From the NCBI GenBank assembly GCA_039707465.1, contig CM077644.1, positions 81,080,875-81,144,874 of the forward strand: a stretch of DNA of 64,000 nt, read 5' to 3'. The stretch comes from Rhabdophis nuchalis. Its lineage: Eukaryota > Chordata > Lepidosauria > Squamata > Natricidae. Below the pieces are notes generated by a model. That model made no database searches. It worked only from the letters and a program-made list of their open reading frames with translations, and was not told the origin of the DNA. Below, one piece after another: positions 40,087 to 52,059 of this stretch. Positions within the stretch are counted from its first letter, which is position 1. Each line of letters begins with the position of its first letter. The translations under genes and the position numbers were made by a program.

Positions 40087-40942
40087 CTAGATATGAATGT
40101 TAGTGATTTAAAAAAATGGGGAGAGATGCAATACAGATGAAAGTAGCTGACTGAAATATATTTATGAGAAATAAATATGCCTTTGCAATAATTGATGAGG
40201 CTGATTCTCAAACATATTGTGTTCAAAAAGATTCATGTAGCCGTATTAAAGAAGACCAAAACAAAATAAACATCTCATAGAGATTACTCCACAAACTAAT
40301 AAGGTATCTAATAACAATGTTTTTATCACTATGTTATATTCTGCTAAGGATATACTCCACATGAAGCAAAAAAAATGTATATCCAGAGCAGGAATTGTGA
40401 GCTATTTTTTATCAGCAAAGGATAAAACATGCTTTAAGGATCTTACCAAAATGTTTAATATTCATCTTTTATCTCACAGCTTTCCTTTTGGAACACAAGT
40501 GAATTAGTACTTGGATTATCAGTGAAAAACCATACTGTAGTACTCTGAATATTTTTTAACTTTTAATATTTTAAATAAAACCTAATATTTTCTCTTTCGA
40601 CGAGTGAGTGTACGCATGGGTCAAAATTATTGAACTTGTCATATTCAAATTGTCTAAACATTTTGATAAAAAAAAGAAGATAGGAAGTCAAAATTGGATG
40701 TATTGGAACTGGAAGAATTCTTATTGCAGGAAACCATTAAACACTTTCACTGTTAGGTTTATCGTATTCTGTGGGTTTGCTTAACATGATGGAAAAATCT
40801 TGAAGGTATTGATTTCTGGGACTCCTAATTAGGGAAATTTAATTTTAACTGTTTCAAAAAGGCAAATGAAGTCCCAGGCTGAACATTTTTCCTTGTAATC
40901 TAAGTAGTATACAGAAAATGTGTGTTTTGAAAAAGGCTATTG

Positions 40943-41259
40943 ATATACTTTGCATTTTCCCTTTATGACAGATCCTCCTGCCAACCACTTCATTTCTTTC
41001 TTTTCAAATACTTTTCTCTCCTTTAAATCTTTTGGCTTGGACAATATTTTTGATGCTCCTTTATTTTATAATGTTTTGCCTTCACAGTCCATATAATTGA
41101 ATGCACAATACAGTAAGGGAATACATAAACCTTTTCATAACTTAAACATACATTTTATAATGTAAAACCTTGTTTTAATCCCTGTAGAGGTATAATGTGG
41201 TCAAAGTTTAGGGCATTACTTTCTGAATCCATTGTCACAATCTTGGTTCCCAAATCCTG
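40943..41259 (+). repeat. 317-bp local direct duplication, copy A
   Basis: Starts ATATACTTTGCATTTTCCCT and ends GGTTCCCAAATCCTG. A second copy of exactly the same length is at 42463-42779, with only about six substitutions and no gaps seen by eye. It contains no recognised exon or transposon. Confidence 0.9.
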
Positions 41260-41320
41260 GTTCTAGGGAAATATTTTTGAAACTCTCAGCTATTTAAATA
41301 TATGTGGAAATTCTGTTTAT

Positions 41321-41322
<2 letters not shown>

Positions 41323-41412
<90 letters not shown>
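41323..41412 (+). repeat. Compound (GT)n(GA)n(GACA)n microsatellite
   Basis: Abrupt change from GT to GA to GACA units within 90 bp. Confidence 0.95.
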
Positions 41413-42462
41413 AAGAGAGACAGAGAGAGACAGAATGAGAGAGATATTTGTGCAGATAATGAGTGCATGCTATGATTTTCATATCTCTGTAAGACAAGAT
41501 CCATTTTAAAGAAATGATCTACAAAATGGCGTCACTCACAAATATTCAGTATTGTTAAGATAAAATGCACACAAGAGAAAAGCCACATTGCTTTAATGAA
41601 TCAGGAAAGGATAAGCCTGAGGGCTTATCTGCACTTCCAGGTAGAATGAGTAGAAGAGATTATCCAATCCTGCCATCCAAAATTGATCCCTGGCCTATGC
41701 AGCAAACTGGTACAGATCAGGAACTACTTCCAGATGGGAGGACTGGATGACCTCATCTTCTACAAATTCCTCATCCCCTGTGAAAATGACTATCCACATG
41801 GATTTTCCTGCTGTACTTTCAAAGTTCTGTTTTCCTGCTTCGTTTACCTCAAAAGCTGCTGCCCATTTTGCCTGGGGCATATTTTTTCTTCTTGGTCAGC
41901 CCCTGCACTTGATCAACCACATCAAAGGAACAGGAACATTTCTCAGTTGATTCAATAGTTGCTATGGTCCCCACTATCCTCCAGAGCTGATCTTAACAAT
42001 GGCGGTACAATAGCAAAGTTATTATAACTCTTGTCTAGCATATATGGTTCAAACCTGACTTTTAAAAAACAGCTGACAGACACAGCATTTCATCATTTCT
42101 CCTCTCACTGGATGTGTACATAAAGTCATTAAAGAAATGATGAAATGGTGCACTGGTTGTCTTATTAAAAAGAAAAGATAGGAAAGACCAGTGGCAGGAG
42201 AGGTAGCTCGGGGAGGGGTGGGGGGTGGGGAATAATAATAAAAGTTTTTGTGTTTTGAACAGACAATGTTCTGTCTACAAAACAAATTTATAACCAGTGT
42301 ATAAGACTACTGTATTTCTGAAAGGCATTAGAGACCTACAGAGTGGAAGAAAGGAATTTTTTATTTTTTATGCTTGTATATAGATGCCTTTTAATGCTTG
42401 AATGGTATATAAATATAATTTAATTTGGGGTATATATTTGGGTGTATGCATGTATATTTGCA
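41413..42462. other. TNNI3K: Unassigned intron segment between duplication copies
   Basis: No gene recognised. Short open stretches on both strands at 41565-41958 do not match a family I can name and contain no splice-supported exon. Confidence 0.4.
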
Positions 42463-42779
42463 ATATACTTTGCATTTTCCCTTTATGACAGATCCTCCTG
42501 CCAACCACTTCATTTCTTTCTTTTCAAATACTTTTCTCTCCTTTAAATCTTTTGGCTTGGACAATATTTTTGATGCTCCTTTATTTTATAATGTTTTGCC
42601 TTCACAGTCCATATAATTGAATGCACAATACAGTAAGGGAATACATAAACCTTTTCATAACTTAAACATACATTTTATAATGTAAAACCTTGTTTTGATC
42701 CCTGTAGAGGTATAATGTGGTCAAGGTTTAGGGCATTACTATCTGAATCTTTTGTCACAATCTTGGTTCCCAAATCCTG
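42463..42779 (+). repeat. 317-bp local direct duplication, copy B
   Basis: Near-identical partner of 40943-41259, offset by 1520 bp. Differences include TTTTGATCCC against TTTTAATCCC and TCAAGGTTTA against TCAAAGTTTA. Confidence 0.9.
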
Positions 42780-44210
42780 TGTATTTTTGTTGACAGAATA
42801 TCCCAATATAGATAAGCTTTTTCTCAAACTGGCTCAGAATCAATTGGCATTAGTACTGTACAGGTCAGGAGTAGTGCAGATGCAAATATTTCCTTTATGA
42901 AAATAAAAATCAGTGCTTACTTCATTTGGAGAACCTTTTTTATAGTTATACTGAATATTGTAGGATCTTATATATATATGGAATGGGAATGGGAAAAACA
43001 AAGTATTGCTTGATGCCAGTTTGTGCTGATTGTTCATTTAATGTAACCCACACATTGGAATCCAACAACCTGTGACTGGATTAGAACCAGATTTTCAAGT
43101 TGAGAGGGCTGCGTATAACATCCATATACAGCAATCCTGCTACAGCTGAAGATAGTCACGCTAGCACGCTTTTTTATTTTGGTTTAAGCAAGTGAAAATA
43201 TTTCTCACTAAATCTCAGTGCAGCAAGAATGGATTTCAAAAGCTGCTGCCAGGATGACTTTGAAGTCAACCTTCACTGGGACAAAGAAGGCTGTTGGATA
43301 GTACCAAACTGTTGGATTCTTTTCTTTGTTCTAGCAGATAAACAGAGAGCACTTGAAAAATGGAGAATTGAGATTACCTATGACAGTAAGGAGGTTCTTA
43401 GGCATAATATTTCATGTCTATATGAGAAGACTATATGTGTTATGTGCTAATGGTCATTGCACCTCATGCCTTGTCTAATCAAGCACACACAATGAAATAG
43501 ACCAATGGATGCTGGCTGAACATTTTTCATTAACAAATTTTACTGACAGCTATTTGAGAGCCATCATATAGCAATCTAGACTAAGGACAGTTGTCTACCT
43601 TATCTTCCTGAACTGCTTCATTGACTACATTATGAAATATACCACCAAGATATTCAGAAAGGACAAGGATTTAGGTATTTAGTCTAACTAAGAAAAAATT
43701 TCCAGCTTCCCCATGAAATTATCAAACAAAATTTAAATCAAAGGAAATATAAAACTTTTACCAATATAACTGTTTTTTAGAAAAACAGTTATATTGCAGG
43801 GTTTTTTAAAAATGTAATTTCTAAATGAAATTTTAAACAATTAGTATAACACCAACAGGAAGACAAAAGAGATATGATAGTTATACAGAAAATATTATAT
43901 ACAAACATATTGCTTTATCGTTTCATTCTTAAAACACAGAGACCTTACAAAGATAAGTAATTCTTATCCTGGATTCATTCCTTAAAGTCAGGAGAGTAAA
44001 TTAATTTCCATTTAAGTAAAATTATCCTTTTTAAGTAAAATTCTCTGAGCCCTAGGTTCAAGAGATCCAAAGCAACAATTCAAGCACCTTTCTTGAAGCA
44101 ACAATTCCATATTTTAGTAATATAGTTCAAGATGTCATTGACTATGATATTTCTTCTCAAAATTGTTCTTATATGTTTAATGATTTGGAAACAAAAATGA
44201 GGCTGTAGCC
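42780..44210. other. TNNI3K: TNNI3K intron, no gene recognised
   Basis: Contains a 74-codon open frame at 43229-43450 (begins MDFKSCCQDDFEVNLHWDKE) without recognisable homology or splice signals; treated as chance. An inverted repeat AATATAACTG/TTTTTAGAAAAACAGTTATATT forms a short hairpin at 43760-43795. Confidence 0.4.
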
Positions 44211-44541
44211 CAGTGGTGAAATCTAAATATTTTTGCCACCAGTTCTGTCAGTGTGGTTTGGGGGTTGGGGGGGGGAAGGTTCCAATGACCGCTGATCTGC
44301 GTGATCGTCAGAACCTTTCCCCCCCCCCCACTTTTTAAAGCATTTTTTCCTACCTATTCACCTGAACCGGCAGGAAAAAAATGCTTTAAAAAGTGGGGTG
44401 GGGGAGGTTCCAATGATTGCATGGAACAGTTGAGTGTCATGGAACTTTTTCCCCCCACTTTTTTTTTACTACCAGTTTGGGCAAACCTTAGCATTTTTTG
44501 CTATCTAGCAAGCCAGTCAGAACCAGTAGCATTTCACCCTG
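44211..44541. mobile_element. hAT MITE (GGTGGG-related family)
   Basis: A 331-bp element starts CAGTGGTGAAATCTAAAT and ends AGCATTTCACCCTG, flanked by perfect 8-bp repeats CTGTAGCC (44203-44210 and 44542-44549). Its interior has two inverted blocks of AACCTTTCCCCCCCC/GGTTCCAATGA type. Confidence 0.85.
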
Positions 44542-44650
44542 CTGTAGCCAGACATAGTCATATGAATTAAGGAACCTTTAAATTTCTTAACAGAAAATCT
44601 TTACATTATTTTTTAAACATATCTTCAAGGAATCCATTAAATATTAAATG

Positions 44651-44797
44651 GTATAAGGTTCCTGCCCACGCAGGGGGTTGGACTAGAAGACCTACAAGGT
44701 CCCTTCCAACTCTGCTATTGTATTGTATTGTATTGTATTGTATTGTATTGTATTGTATTGTATTGTATTGTATTGTATTGTATTGTATTGTATTGTA
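44651..44797 (+). mobile_element. CR1 LINE 3' end with (TATTG)n tail
   Basis: A + strand CR1 terminus, GGGGGTTGGACTAGAAGACC and AAGGTCCCTTCCAACTCTGC, is followed by about 17 copies of TATTG (44706-44797). The pentamer matches the short tails of the minus-strand CR1 copies at 18431 and 27309 (CAATA), so the microsatellite grew from the CR1 tail. Confidence 0.85.
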
Positions 44798-45737
44798 ATG
44801 ATTTAATTTATTTTTAAATCATAAGAATTATATTTTACATTTCTTAATATGTTGACTCATTGATTTTCTAAAACTGGGTACAGTATTCCAATTCTTCATT
44901 CCACAATTCAGAGGGGTAATTAATACTATTTTTCATATTATTTTTTAGTTCCTTTCAAAATTCAGTTGCTGGTTTCTATGCAAACGCTGCCTGTCTTAAG
45001 CATCCTAAAACTGGAGATACCTTGCTAGAGAGTCTGGATCATATTGTTGGTTTAGCATGTGCTTCAATTGTACATACTGTATTACCTTTTCAACCTACAA
45101 TCTATCAAAGTATTTAAAAGAATTATTAGAAATCAGGTAATTTAAAATTAGAGATCTTGTTTAGCCCAAGCACTCCAGTAAAAAATGTTTCTCATTACTG
45201 CAAAATTTTATAATTTGGAATGAAAACACAGAGCTTTCAATGCTGAAAACAAATAAAATTATTTAATACATCTGAACCTTAAAACCTGCCATGAAATATA
45301 ACATTTTTTGCATATAGTTCTAAAAAGAATAGTTATTAACTGTTTTATTCCAAAGTAATATATTTGTACATATCAAAGTAAAAACTCAGTGATTTAGTTG
45401 AAAAACTGGTAGGCTGAGGCCACCATTATCATATAAAAAATTTAATCTGACCACAGATATTTAAGGTTTTAACCTACGGTAAAAATTTTCTCATTAACTT
45501 ACTCGTTTCTGTAAAATAACTAAGAGGGATTAACATTGGAATCCCTCTTAAAACATACATTAATCTCAATGTAAGATTCATTTTGATAATATTAATTTTG
45601 CCCCAAAGAGATAATGGAAGTTTTAACACTGATTTATAACTATTGAAATTGCAGTTATGCATATATAAGGATAATATTCTTCATAAAAATAACCATAATG
45701 TCCTTAACATATAAGAAGTTATTCAGTATCATAAGAC
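44798..45737. other. TNNI3K: TNNI3K intron, no gene recognised
   Basis: Very AT-rich; nothing identified. Confidence 0.5.
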
Positions 45738-46236
45738 CAAGGGTGGGTTCCTGCCAGTTCTAACCTCTTTTATAGAAGAGGTTCCACAAATCTATAGTGC
45801 CATTTAGAACCAGTTCCAGCTCCCTCCCCCTGCCTGTCTGCACATCATCAAGATAAAGACCGAGCGAAGGAATTCTGGAAGTTGAAGTCCACAAGTCTTA
45901 AAGCTGTCAAGTTTGAGCACCCCTGGGACTTTTTTTCTAAAGGGTTAGGGGTGCAAGGGTCTTGTAACTTGACAGCTTTAAGACTTGCGTGCTTCAAATG
46001 CCAGAGTTTCTGAGCCAACATTTTGGTTGCTAAGCAAGAGCATTGTTAAGTGAGTTTCACCACATTTTAGAAGTTGGCCAGACCCACTCAGTCACATGAC
46101 TGGCAAGCCACTCCCACTCAGTCATATGACTGGCAAGCCACTCCCACCCAGTCACATGGCCGGCAAGCCACTCTCACAAAGCAGGCCACACCTACAGAAG
46201 AGAAAAAAAATTCTGAAAATTTTTGAAACCCACCAC
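45738..46236. mobile_element. hAT element (GGTGGG family) with internal tandem repeat
   Basis: Starts CAAGGGTGGGTTCCTGCCAG and ends TTTTTGAAACCCACCACTG. It contains fragments of another hAT end (TTTGAGCACCCCTGGG near 45920) and three tandem copies of a 31-bp unit containing ATGACTGGCAAGCCACTCCC (46083-46177). The flanking target repeats are not clear. Confidence 0.6.
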
Positions 46237-46413
46237 TGCACCACTAATAGAGGAAGCCAATGGTTCAGAAACCAAATTGAAAATTAAAGGAGACAAGGGA
46301 CACTTGTGATGGGTGCTACAGAATAAGTCAAGAGACAATTCTATTCATAATAACTCTAACCAGTTTTGCAATTACTAATGAAATTTGGAGTCCCTTTTGA
46401 TTTATTAATGCAA

Positions 46414-47724
46414 CTAGCTGTACCCGGCTACGCGTTGCTGTGGCCAAGTCTGGTTAAATGGCCAACCAATCTGTGTGTAGATATATACCTGCACATACAA
46501 ACACGTACACACAACCACCGTATAACCCCCAACCTACTGTATTTCTCCCTCTCTATCTATCCCTCTACCTACCTAACTACCTACTGTATTTCTCCCTCTC
46601 TCTCCCTCTACCTACCTACCTACCTCTCTCTATCTCTACCCCTCTACCTACTTACCTACCTACTGTATTTTTCCCTATCTCTCTCTATCCCTCTACTTTC
46701 CTACCTACCTACTGTATTTCTCCCTCTCTCTCTCTTTATCCCTCTACCTACCTACTGTATTTTCCCCCTTTCTCTCTTTATCCCTCTACCTACCTACATA
46801 CTGAATTTCCCCCTTCTCTCTCTATCCCTCTACCTACCTACCTACCTACCTAACCTACCTACCTACTGTATTTCTCCCTCTCTCCCCCTCTACCTACCTA
46901 CCTAGCGTATTTCTCCCTCTCTCTATCTCTACCCCTCTACCTACTTACCTACCTACTGTATTTTCCCTATCTCTCTCTATCCCTCTACCTTCCTACCTAC
47001 CTACTGTATTCCCCCTCTCTCTATCTTTATACCTCTACCTACCTACTGTATTTTCCCTCTCTCTATCTTTATCCCTCTACCTATCTACCTACTACGTACC
47101 TACTGTATTTTTCCTTTCTCTCTCTCTATTCCCCTACTTATCTTCCTACCTACTGTATTTTTCCCTATCTCTCTCTATCCCTCTACCTATCTACCAGCCT
47201 ACCTACTGCATTTTCCTCCCCCTCTCTCTATCCTTCTACCTACCTACCAGGCAGCCTCCTGGGACCAAAAATGGGCCATCTGGGAGTGTGCAACCCCCCA
47301 TGCCTAGTTTTGGGCCTCATAGGCCTCCATACAGCCTCGTGGAACCAAACATGGGCCACCTGGGAGTGTGCTACCCCCCATGCCTAGTTTTGGGCCTAGT
47401 AGGCCTCCATGCAGTGTGGGAACGTTTGAGGCTTATTCGGTTGCTGAGGAAACGACCGTTGGAAATGTGAGGGCCCTGTGCGTGACACATCAAAAGAAGC
47501 AGCCGGATGGGAGGAGCTACAGAGAGGTGAAAACCTGAGAAGTGCATACCTTTTATGTTTGTGCTGCTTGCACATGACACACATGTGCCAGCCACACAAA
47601 ACGCATGTATGATTGCATCAGAAGTGCTTGGGAACATTGTGTGAAAGTTTGGTGCCGATTGGTGCAGTACTTTCTGAGATTAGTGGCTTTGCACAAACTA
47701 TTTTACATTTTTATTTATATAGAT
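46414..47724 (+). repeat. Unclassified element with TACC-rich minisatellite, copy 2
   Basis: Starts CTAGCTGTACCCGGCTACGC and ends TTTTTATTTATATAGAT, the same plan as 26578-28364. The minisatellite (46525-47250) alternates CTACCTACCTACTGTATTTC with CTCCCTCTCTCTATC. A 77-bp unit with GGGAGTGTGCAACCCCCCAT is duplicated at 47270-47420. The distal 300 bp contain TGACACACATGTGCCAGCC and GAGATTAGTGGCTTTGCAC. This copy has no nested CR1. Confidence 0.7.
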
Positions 47725-50700
47725 GATGAAAGAGAATGAAAGGAATATGTATCTTTTTTCTTAAACCAGAATAAAATAGCATATATAAAATATATATAAA
47801 AATGGAATCACAACAACCCAAGTGAAATAATTGTTCTTCATAATACCACAAATGTTGCCATAATGGTGCTGTTATGATGAACAAGTTCATCCCAAACACC
47901 ATTTCCATTCACTGCTTCCGGTAACAAAGCTAATCAGTATTTATGATCAAATTTGCCTACTTGTTTCTTATCCAGTCAACCTCTATATTTTTTAAAAAAA
48001 TATGTAGCTCCACAAAACCATTAATTCCATTTCTACAGCCCAAATGCAGAAGAAAAGGAAGCGACCTTCCGTGAAGGCATTTTTCAGATAATTTCCCCTT
48101 TTAGCACTTTGCTCTACCTTAAAAGTATTTTAAAATGAGTCTGTCTCTGACTGAATAGATGACAAAGTGGGGCTCACAATACAATTGCATTTCACTGGGC
48201 CTCAGAGTGATGCACTGCCCAGGAGAGTTAAAATATGTTGCTGTTTGACTTTCATTCTATCTGTACAAACTCAGCATTAAATCACTGCCAACAATAGAGA
48301 TGTTGCAGGGCAAACTGGACCATCGGGATTCTATTTTCTCAGGCAGTAAATAATATTTAGACTCCTATCTTTCACAAAAGGCCAATGAAATGAGGTGTCC
48401 GAGGATCAGCTATAAACACATTCACTTCTGAGTACTTGCCAATAGAGCACGCGTGATGAAAGAAATACAATTAATAGAGTGAAAGACGCCGAAAAGAGCC
48501 AGAGGATGATACAGACGTGTGACAGCTGTGTTAATTAAATGACCCAGTTTTTATGATAGGCACTGCAGTGGAGGTGCAAAACTAGTACTTACAATCAGCA
48601 ATGAGCTGAAGACCATTCACGCGAAACTAAGATGGGTGTACCTGTTGCTAAGTGTCTCATCTACCAATGGAGATGATGTTGAATTTGTCTTTAATGGTAT
48701 AAGATGTCTTTCTGAGAATTAGCCTTTCTATCATAGGAAATTGCCCCTGTTGTATCAAACTATTTAGAACTAAAATGCTTTCTTTGGCCAAGTATGATTA
48801 GACACCTAAGGAATTTGTCTCCAGTACAGAAGGTCTTAGTGTACATGCAAAGCAACAGACTAATAATAATAATACAGCCATATAACATGTGTATGTATAG
48901 ACATGACACTACTGCGAAATTAGGTGCTCTGCAGAGTGTGGCACAAGGGAAAAAACTGTACCTGTGTCTAGATGTTTTGGTATTAAATGTCCTATTGTGG
49001 CATCCTGAGGAGAGGAGTTGAAACAATTTATATCCTGAATGTGAGAGTAGTTATTTTCTCAGCCCTCCTTCTGATCCACGCAATATACAGGTCTTCTGTG
49101 GAAGGCAGGTTGTTGCAACTGTTTTTTTCTGCAGTCCTAACTATCCATTGAAGTCTATAGCTGTCCTGTTTAGTTGCTGTAGTAAACCAGACAACTATAA
49201 GTACAAATGACAGACTTAATAATTCCTGTGCAGAATTGTAACAACAGCTCCTGAAGCAGTGTGAACTGCTTACTGTTGAGCAGTAAGAACATGCTTTGTT
49301 GTGCCTTCTTAATGATGGTGCTAATGTTAGGTGTCTATTTCAAATCCTGGAAGATTATAGGACCCAGAAATGTGAAGGATTCTATTGATGAAATGACTGA
49401 TTTCACTATTACTGATTTGACTAGTTAGTTCCATCTTAATTGAAATCATGGGCTAAGCAGCTGCTTGGGTCTTTGGATTTTGTAGCCAAATCTACAGATA
49501 CCAGAATCTGTACCTGTCAAGTTTCAGTATGCAAAACAAGTACTATAGCATTAAGTATGATTGCAATTTATAAATTAGATTTGGCAAGATGGAAAATAAT
49601 AGGAGATACTGAGCAATTACAAACTTCCTACAGTCTTAGGACTAGTGTCATGACTCCCTTGGATTTCATGGAGGATAAGGATGAAGAATGAAATTAACAG
49701 TAACGACAGCTCCTTCGATGTAAGGACTGGGAGAAATTGTTTCCTTTACCTAATTATGCAAATTCGCCTAATTTTGCATTATCAAACTGATACACAAGCT
49801 GAAATTTAATTAAGGTTTGCATTTTCTCCAAATTTTACAAGACAATGTACTGTAACTGTATTGTATATTAAGTCTTTACAAAAATGGATGAACTAGTATA
49901 TCTAAAGTGCTACTAGGAAAATGATTAGAAAATCTGGACATTGGTCAAAGCTACCAGCAAAAATGTATGTTATGGGGAGGGATGCTACTCTCAGAGCATC
50001 ATCATCACGCTAGCACCTATGTATGTCACAGGGGGAATTCTTGGAAATATAGGTTTATGGTGTTAACATTGGAGCTTCAAGGCAGGCAGTTTCTCCCTGG
50101 TAGAAAAGATTTATTTCATTCCATTCCCCATTACTTTCCTATTGAGGTCAAAAAATATGTTGTAATACTATCATTTCACATAGCTTTTAAATAAAGAAAA
50201 GTTTTGCACTGCCCCCACAGCAATATCATACCTTTGTAAACCAACATAAAAACAAATGCTTGGGGAGCTAAGAATGAAGATTAAGATGGCAGGCCAGGCT
50301 AGAAAGAGGAGTGGTCAGCTTATCCAGAGAACGTGTTATTTTGCAAACAACAGTAGTGAGGACGCTTACAGATCAATGTGAATCAGTTCTTCAGTTTGTA
50401 GAATGAAAAAAGAGGTTATATGAAAGTGCTCTCTGGTAGCCTCTTCTGCAACTGTAATATTCAACTGAAGGCATTATTATTAGCGTTATTTCAATATCAC
50501 TTGTAAGTATATCCCAAAACAGCCTTTATCAATCTATCGTCCTCCCCAAACTGATACAAATGGCCATTATGATTGGGAATCAGAAATGTGAGATTGGGTA
50601 AAGCTTTCCTAGAAGATTTCCACATATTGCTGGAATGTTCCATCATCATTTTTATGTGATGGTCTGTTGAAATAAGAGATTTTCAACAAATGCGGCTGGT

Positions 50701-50817
50701 AATTCGTAAGGTATCAAAGAGTTATCTGATGAGATATATATTTTGTCCTGAAGATTCATTTGTGTAAAATGTAGCAATCTAGGTCTTGAAGGACCATAGT
50801 AATAGCACTTAGACTTA
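47725..50817. other. TNNI3K: TNNI3K intron, repeat-poor
   Basis: No gene or named repeat seen. The part 48000-48640 has balanced composition and no repeat signature, so it is a candidate conserved non-coding segment, but that cannot be tested from one sequence. Confidence 0.45.
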
Positions 50818-51323
50818 CCATATTTTCAGAGTATAAGACGCACCAAGATTTTGAAGACGCAAATTTTAAATAAAAGTGTTTGCACTCTGAAGACTTCCCC
50901 AAAACAGCCCATTTTTTGTGGATTTTTTTTTCAAAAAAAAAAGGCATGAATAGCTTTTAGGAGGCTTGTAGAGTGGGGGGGGGGGAAGGAAAGAAGCAAA
51001 AAATGCCCATTTTTCATGAAACCTGGCCCATATTTTGCCCAAAAAAAGGGCATGCATAGCCTTTAGGAAGCTTATAGAGTGTTCCTGGGGGCTGGGGGGA
51101 CGGCAAAATTGAACATAAAATGGCCCACTTTTTCCTAATTTCTGCCCCTCCCCTGGCCCCCAGGAGCACCCTGGAAGCCTTTTAAAGGCTATGCACAACC
51201 ATTTTGGTGAAGGGGCAGGGTTTGGGGAGGCAAAAAAATGCTGTGTTCAGTGTATAAGACGCACCCAGATTTTCAGCCTCTTTTTTGGGGGAAAAAGGTA
51301 CGTCTTATACTCCAAAACATACT
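50818..51323. mobile_element. TA-flanked MITE (CCRTATTTTTCGGAG family)
   Basis: Begins CCATATTTTCAGAGTATAAG after TA and ends ACGTCTTATACTCCAAAACA. The interior AAAACAGCCCATTTTTTGTG and GCATGAATAGCTTTTAGGAG match 22619-23228. Confidence 0.8.
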
Positions 51324-51329
51324 ATACAT

Positions 51330-51535
51330 ACAACTTCACCATGCATTACAGCCCACTCTAAGCAGTTTACAGAGTTAGCATATTGACCCGAACAACCTGG
51401 GGCCTCATTTTACTGACCTCAGAGGATGGAAGGCTGAGTCAACCTTGAGTCAGTGACAATCAAACTCCTGATAGTCAGCAGAATTAGCCTGCAATATTGC
51501 ATTTTAACCACTGTGCCACCACAGCTCAGCTTAAA
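51330..51535 (-). mobile_element. Sauria-type tRNA-derived SINE
   Basis: Minus-strand copy matching 590-805: head TGGTGGCACAGTGGTTAAAA, body AAGGTTGACTCAGCCTTCCA and AAATGAGGCCCCAGGTTGTT. Moderately diverged. Confidence 0.8.
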
Positions 51536-51596
51536 AACAGAGAACAAATGGCATTAGAAGAGGGTTGTGGAACTATGGCCATTTTATGACCTATGG

Positions 51597-51970
51597 CAGT
51601 GATGGCGAACCTATGGCACAGGTGCCACAGGTGGCATGCGGAATCATTTCTTAGGGCACGTGAGGCGTTGTCCTGTCAGGTCCAGCGCACATGTGTGTGC
51701 TTGCCAGCTGATTTAGACCTTCTTTTGAGGCCATTTTTCACCCTCTGGAGGCTTCAGGGAAGCTCCTGAAGCCTCTGGGGGTGGGGAGGGGAGGCTACTT
51801 TCACCCTTCTGAGGTTCCTAGAAGGCCTCTGGAGCCTGGGGAGGGCAAAAAAAGCATGCCAAAAGCAGGGGGTCACACACATAGCATTATGGGTGTGGCA
51901 CGCCCACGCATGACCTCTCTGCGCTGCCTCTGCTTTTGGCACGTGAGCCAAAAAAGGTTAGCCATCACTG
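51597..51970. mobile_element. hAT MITE (CAGTGATGGCGAACC family)
   Basis: A 374-bp element starts CAGTGATGGCGAACCTATGG and ends AGGTTAGCCATCACTG, flanked by perfect 8-bp repeats ACCTATGG (51589-51596 and 51971-51978) with a central TA. The interior matches 27393, 58312 and 24215. No transposase. Confidence 0.9.
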
Positions 51971-52059
51971 ACCTATGGACTTCAAATCCCAGATTTCCTG
52001 AGCCAGTCCTGCTGGCTCAGGATGTTTGGGAGTTGAAGTCGGCAGGTTGCACACCCCTG

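Noticed and set aside
41565..41750. Short frame starting MHTREKPHCF, reminiscent of a C2H2 zinc-finger linker
   Set aside because: The resemblance is limited to about a dozen residues, the zinc-binding cysteines and histidines do not follow, and no further fingers are present.
43229..43450. 74-codon frame MDFKSCCQDDFEVNLHWDKE... as a coding exon
   Set aside because: No recognisable family, no convincing splice sites, and length within chance expectation for this composition.
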